Source: Curtobacterium sp. VKM Ac-1376
GTDB lineage: Bacteria; Actinomycetota; Actinomycetes; Actinomycetales; Microbacteriaceae
Direction: 5' to 3'
Assembly (NCBI RefSeq): GCF_015351025.1
Contig: NZ_JADKRV010000001.1
Coordinates: forward strand, 372,001 to 436,000
DNA: 64,000 nucleotides
Shown: positions 61,869 through 64,000 of the stretch, piece after piece
Layout: the number at the start of each line of letters is the position of its first letter
Numbering within the stretch: position 1 is the stretch's first letter
Position numbers and translations under genes: made by a program
The notes under the pieces: generated by a model
The model's input: the letters and a program-made list of their open reading frames with translations, nothing else
The model's database searches: none
Told to the model about the DNA's origin: nothing

Positions 61869-63038
61869 CTACGCGCCCCAGCCGGCCTGCACGCCGCCCA
61901 CGCGGCCCGCGGCGATCGACTGCTGGTAGCCGGACTCCAGGTACGCGCGCATCGGGTTCGCCGGCAGACCGCGCGATTCCCGCCACGCGGCGAGGTCCCC
62001 GCGGACATCGGTCTGGTACGCGTCCATGAAGACCTCGTTCGCGCCGAGGACGTCGTGGGCCTCCTGCGCGGCGGTCAGTGCGACGCGGTCGAGGAGCAGC
62101 GCCCGGGCCGTCATCTCCTGCACGTTGAGCACGGATCGGATCTGGCCGGGGATCTTGTCCTCGACGTTGTGGCACTGGTCGAGCATGAACGCGACGTCGG
62201 GGTTGTCGTAGCCGCCGCCGCGGATGACCTCGACCAGGATCCGGAACAACTGGAACGGGTCCGCCGCCCCCACGATCAGGTCGTCGTCGGCGTAGAAGCG
62301 CGAGTTGAAGTCGAAGGACCCGAGCTTGCCGAGGCGCAGGAGCTGCATCACGATGAACTCGATGTTCGTGCCGGGGGCGTGGTGGCCGGTGTCCAGGCAG
62401 ACCATCGCCTTGTCGCCGAGCGCGCTCGTCTGCACGTAGCTCGTGCCCCAGTCGGGAACGTCCGTGTGGTAGAACGACGGCTCGAAGAACTTGTACTCGA
62501 GCACCAGGCGCTGGTCGGCGCCGAGGCGGTCGTAGATCGTGCTGAGGGAGTCGTGCAGGCGGTCCTGGCGTTCGCGCATGTCGGCCTGGCCGGGGTAGTT
62601 CGATCCCTCGGCCAGCCAGATCTTCAGGTCACGGCTGCCGGTGGCGTCCATCACGTCGATGCAGCGCAGGTGGTGGTCGATCGCCTTCTGCCGGACCGCG
62701 GCGTCGGTGTGGGTCAGGGCACCGAACTTGTAGTCGTCGTCCTGGAACGTGTTCGAGTTCACGGTGCCCAGACGCACGCCGTGCTCTTCGGCGTGGCGCT
62801 TCAGGTCGGCGAAGTCGTCGACCAGGTCCCACGGGATGTGCAGCGCCACGGTGGGGGCGAGGCCGGTGTACCGGTGCACCTGGGCGGCGTCGGCGATCTT
62901 CTCGTAGGGGTCGCGCGGGGTGCCGGGCGTGCTGAACACCTTGAAGCGGGTGCCGGAGTTGCCGAAGGCCCAGCTGGGCAGCTCGATCTGCTGTCGTGCC
63001 AGCTGGTCGGCGACTGAGTTGAAGCTGGTCGATGTCAT
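61869..63038 (-). CDS. rhaI: L-rhamnose isomerase
   Basis: A 389-residue isomerase of the Pseudomonas stutzeri RhaI type. Metal ligands and substrate residues are visible in LEYKFFEPSFYHTDVPDW, VCLDTGHHAPGTNIEF and GSFDFNSRFYADDDL. It converts L-rhamnose to L-rhamnulose in the cytoplasm. ATG 63038 with GAGGAAG ahead is chosen; the frame stays open upstream to 63092. First gene of the operon rhaI, aldolase/dehydrogenase, rhaB, lldD. Confidence 0.94.
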   Translation of the reverse strand: MTSTSFNSVADQLARQQIELPSWAFGNSGTRFKVFSTPGTPRDPYEKIADAAQVHRYTGLAPTVALHIPWDLVDDFADLKRHAEEHGVRLGTVNSNTFQDDDYKFGALTHTDAAVRQKAIDHHLRCIDVMDATGSRDLKIWLAEGSNYPGQADMRERQDRLHDSLSTIYDRLGADQRLVLEYKFFEPSFYHTDVPDWGTSYVQTSALGDKAMVCLDTGHHAPGTNIEFIVMQLLRLGKLGSFDFNSRFYADDDLIVGAADPFQLFRILVEVIRGGGYDNPDVAFMLDQCHNVEDKIPGQIRSVLNVQEMTARALLLDRVALTAAQEAHDVLGANEVFMDAYQTDVRGDLAAWRESRGLPANPMRAYLESGYQQSIAAGRVGGVQAGWGA

Positions 63039-63061
63039 CGTGTCACTTCCTCGTGTGCGAT

Positions 63062-63073
63062 TGAATCGTTTCA
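63062..63073. promoter_or_regulatory. Candidate LacI-type operator TGAATCGTTTCA
   Basis: A near-perfect palindrome (TGAA...TTCA with CG inside) lies 24 bp upstream of the rhaI start codon. It is a plausible site for a rhamnose-responsive LacI regulator, which is not in this window. Confidence 0.55.
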
Positions 63074-63155
63074 TACGGTACGGCTTGCGCACGCTTCGCG
63101 CAACCGCGGTGGTGCGGTGGTGGGGTGGGTGGGGGAACCAGGTTCCGGCAGACCC

Positions 63156-64000
63156 CTACGCGGTGGGGACCGCAGCGGGGGCGCGGAGGTCGTGCGTTCC
63201 AGCGCCGACGCGCTGGTCGGGAGCGCCCGGCAGGCGCACCACCGCCGACACACCCTCGGGCACCTCGGCGCGGACGAGCAACTCGCCGTCGACGAGCTCC
63301 CACCGCACCGCGATGTGCCCGTGCACGGAGTCGAGCGAAGTAGATGCCCACGCCAGGCCCCCACCTGGCTGCGGCGCGATCAGCACCGACGCGTACCCGG
63401 GCTCCAGCGCCGACAGGCCGCCGACGACCCGGTGCATCCAGTCCGCCACGGCACCGAGCGCGTAGTGGTTGAACGACGTCATCTCGCCCGGGTTGATCGT
63501 GCCGTCCGGCAGCATCGAGTCCCACCGCTCCCACACGGTCGTCGCGCCCATCGTCACCGGGTACAGCCACGACGGGCACTCCGTCTGCAGCAGCAGCCGG
63601 TACGCGTCGTCCAGGTGGCCCGTCTGCGTCAGCGCGTCGGTGATGAAGGGCGTCCCCGCGAAGCCCGTCGAGATCCGGTACCCGGACGCCTCGACCAGCT
63701 CGGCGAGACGGTCGCCCGCCGCGGCCTGCTCCTGCTCGGACAGGATCCCGAAGACGATCGCCAGCGTGTACACCGTGGTCGCGTCCGACAGGATCCGGCC
63801 GTCGTCCTGCAGGTAGTGGGTACGGAACCCGGCCTGGAGGCGCGTCGCGAGTTCCCGGAACTCCGCCGCTTCCGCCTCGTGACCGCCCAACAGCTCCGCC
63901 GCGTCCGCCGCCATCGTCGCGGACCGGTAGGCGCAGATCGTGGCGACGACACCCTTGTCGGCCTTCGCGTCGGCCGGGGCCTCCGGCGGGGCATCCGGGT
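63156..64000 (-). CDS. Alpha-L-rhamnosidase, GH78, C-terminal part at window edge
   Basis: The minus-strand frame is open to the window edge and gives about 280 residues of a GH78 enzyme. The (alpha/alpha)6 barrel end is clear: ATICAYRSATMAADAAELLG, YPVTMGATTVWERWDSMLPDG, with the catalytic-base glutamate in VWERWDS, and FNHYALGAVADWMHRVVGGL. A C-terminal beta-domain follows to the stop at 63156. It removes terminal alpha-L-rhamnose from pectin fragments or glycosides. It lies just upstream of rhaI on the same strand with 117 bp between, so it feeds the rhamnose operon. Confidence 0.9.
   Translation of the reverse strand, partial: PDAPPEAPADAKADKGVVATICAYRSATMAADAAELLGGHEAEAAEFRELATRLQAGFRTHYLQDDGRILSDATTVYTLAIVFGILSEQEQAAAGDRLAELVEASGYRISTGFAGTPFITDALTQTGHLDDAYRLLLQTECPSWLYPVTMGATTVWERWDSMLPDGTINPGEMTSFNHYALGAVADWMHRVVGGLSALEPGYASVLIAPQPGGGLAWASTSLDSVHGHIAVRWELVDGELLVRAEVPEGVSAVVRLPGAPDQRVGAGTHDLRAPAAVPTA

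Noticed and set aside
59730..63017. A 1095-codon plus-strand open frame opposite the rhamnose genes
   Set aside because: It mirrors three recognisable genes on the minus strand and has shadow-like composition rich in Val, Arg, Gly and Asp.

Overview
The window is high-GC, densely coded DNA with frequent GTG starts and stop/start overlaps of four bases (ATGA or GTGA). Gene content and protein style suggest an actinomycete of the Microbacteriaceae, perhaps Curtobacterium or a close relative; that placement is inference, since there is no rRNA or marker gene to confirm it. I see no rRNA, tRNA, CRISPR array, prophage or insertion sequence.

Most of the window is a set of plant-polysaccharide islands. 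(1) L-arabinose: a sugar ABC transporter (binding protein at 222-1577, start of its permease at 1-122), GH51 alpha-L-arabinofuranosidase (1852-3357), a LacI regulator (16464-17513) and araB-araD-araA plus an alditol oxidase (24462-29721). Five copies of one perfect palindrome, GTGAGCGCTCAC, tie these parts into one probable regulon. (2) Galactosides: LacI regulator, ABC transporter and GH35 beta-galactosidase (3641-10124), with its own 16-bp operator. (3) Beta-L-arabinosides: GH127 beta-L-arabinofuranosidase, ABC transporter and divergent LacI regulator (17682-24122). (4) L-rhamnose: the C-terminal part of a GH78 rhamnosidase, rhamnose isomerase, rhamnulokinase, a fused aldolase/dehydrogenase and an L-lactate dehydrogenase (56943-64000), a complete route from rhamnoside to lactate and pyruvate. 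Two GH13 enzymes (14557-15894, 44285-45943) and a secreted GH16 enzyme (55686-56633) add to the theme.

Between the islands lie: a spore-photoproduct-lyase-like radical SAM protein and a PRISE-type reductase (10756-12946); a nucleotidyltransferase/HEPN pair that looks frameshifted in both genes (13068-14054); a dipeptide-type ABC operon with a fused ATPase (30034-35391); a cluster of three secreted TasA/camelysin-like proteins with a SipW-type Ser/His signal peptidase (37385-40214); a PnuC-family transporter (40604-41269); a Na+/drug-type ABC-2 exporter (41993-44139); and several one-component regulators each next to its likely target (TetR/SDR, MarR/FUSC, TetR/alpha-beta hydrolase), with visible operator palindromes.

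Three features stand out. First, two ABC permeases survive only as C-terminal scraps (15966-16373, 45991-46200), which are deletion scars beside still-intact regulators or enzymes. Second, at least four families of intergenic palindromes recur at gene ends, one of them (GGACGGGAGGC...) in five places. Third, the gene pair at 13068-14054 needs one single-base correction in the first gene and two in the second to read through, so it is either a decayed toxin-antitoxin module or a patch of sequence error.
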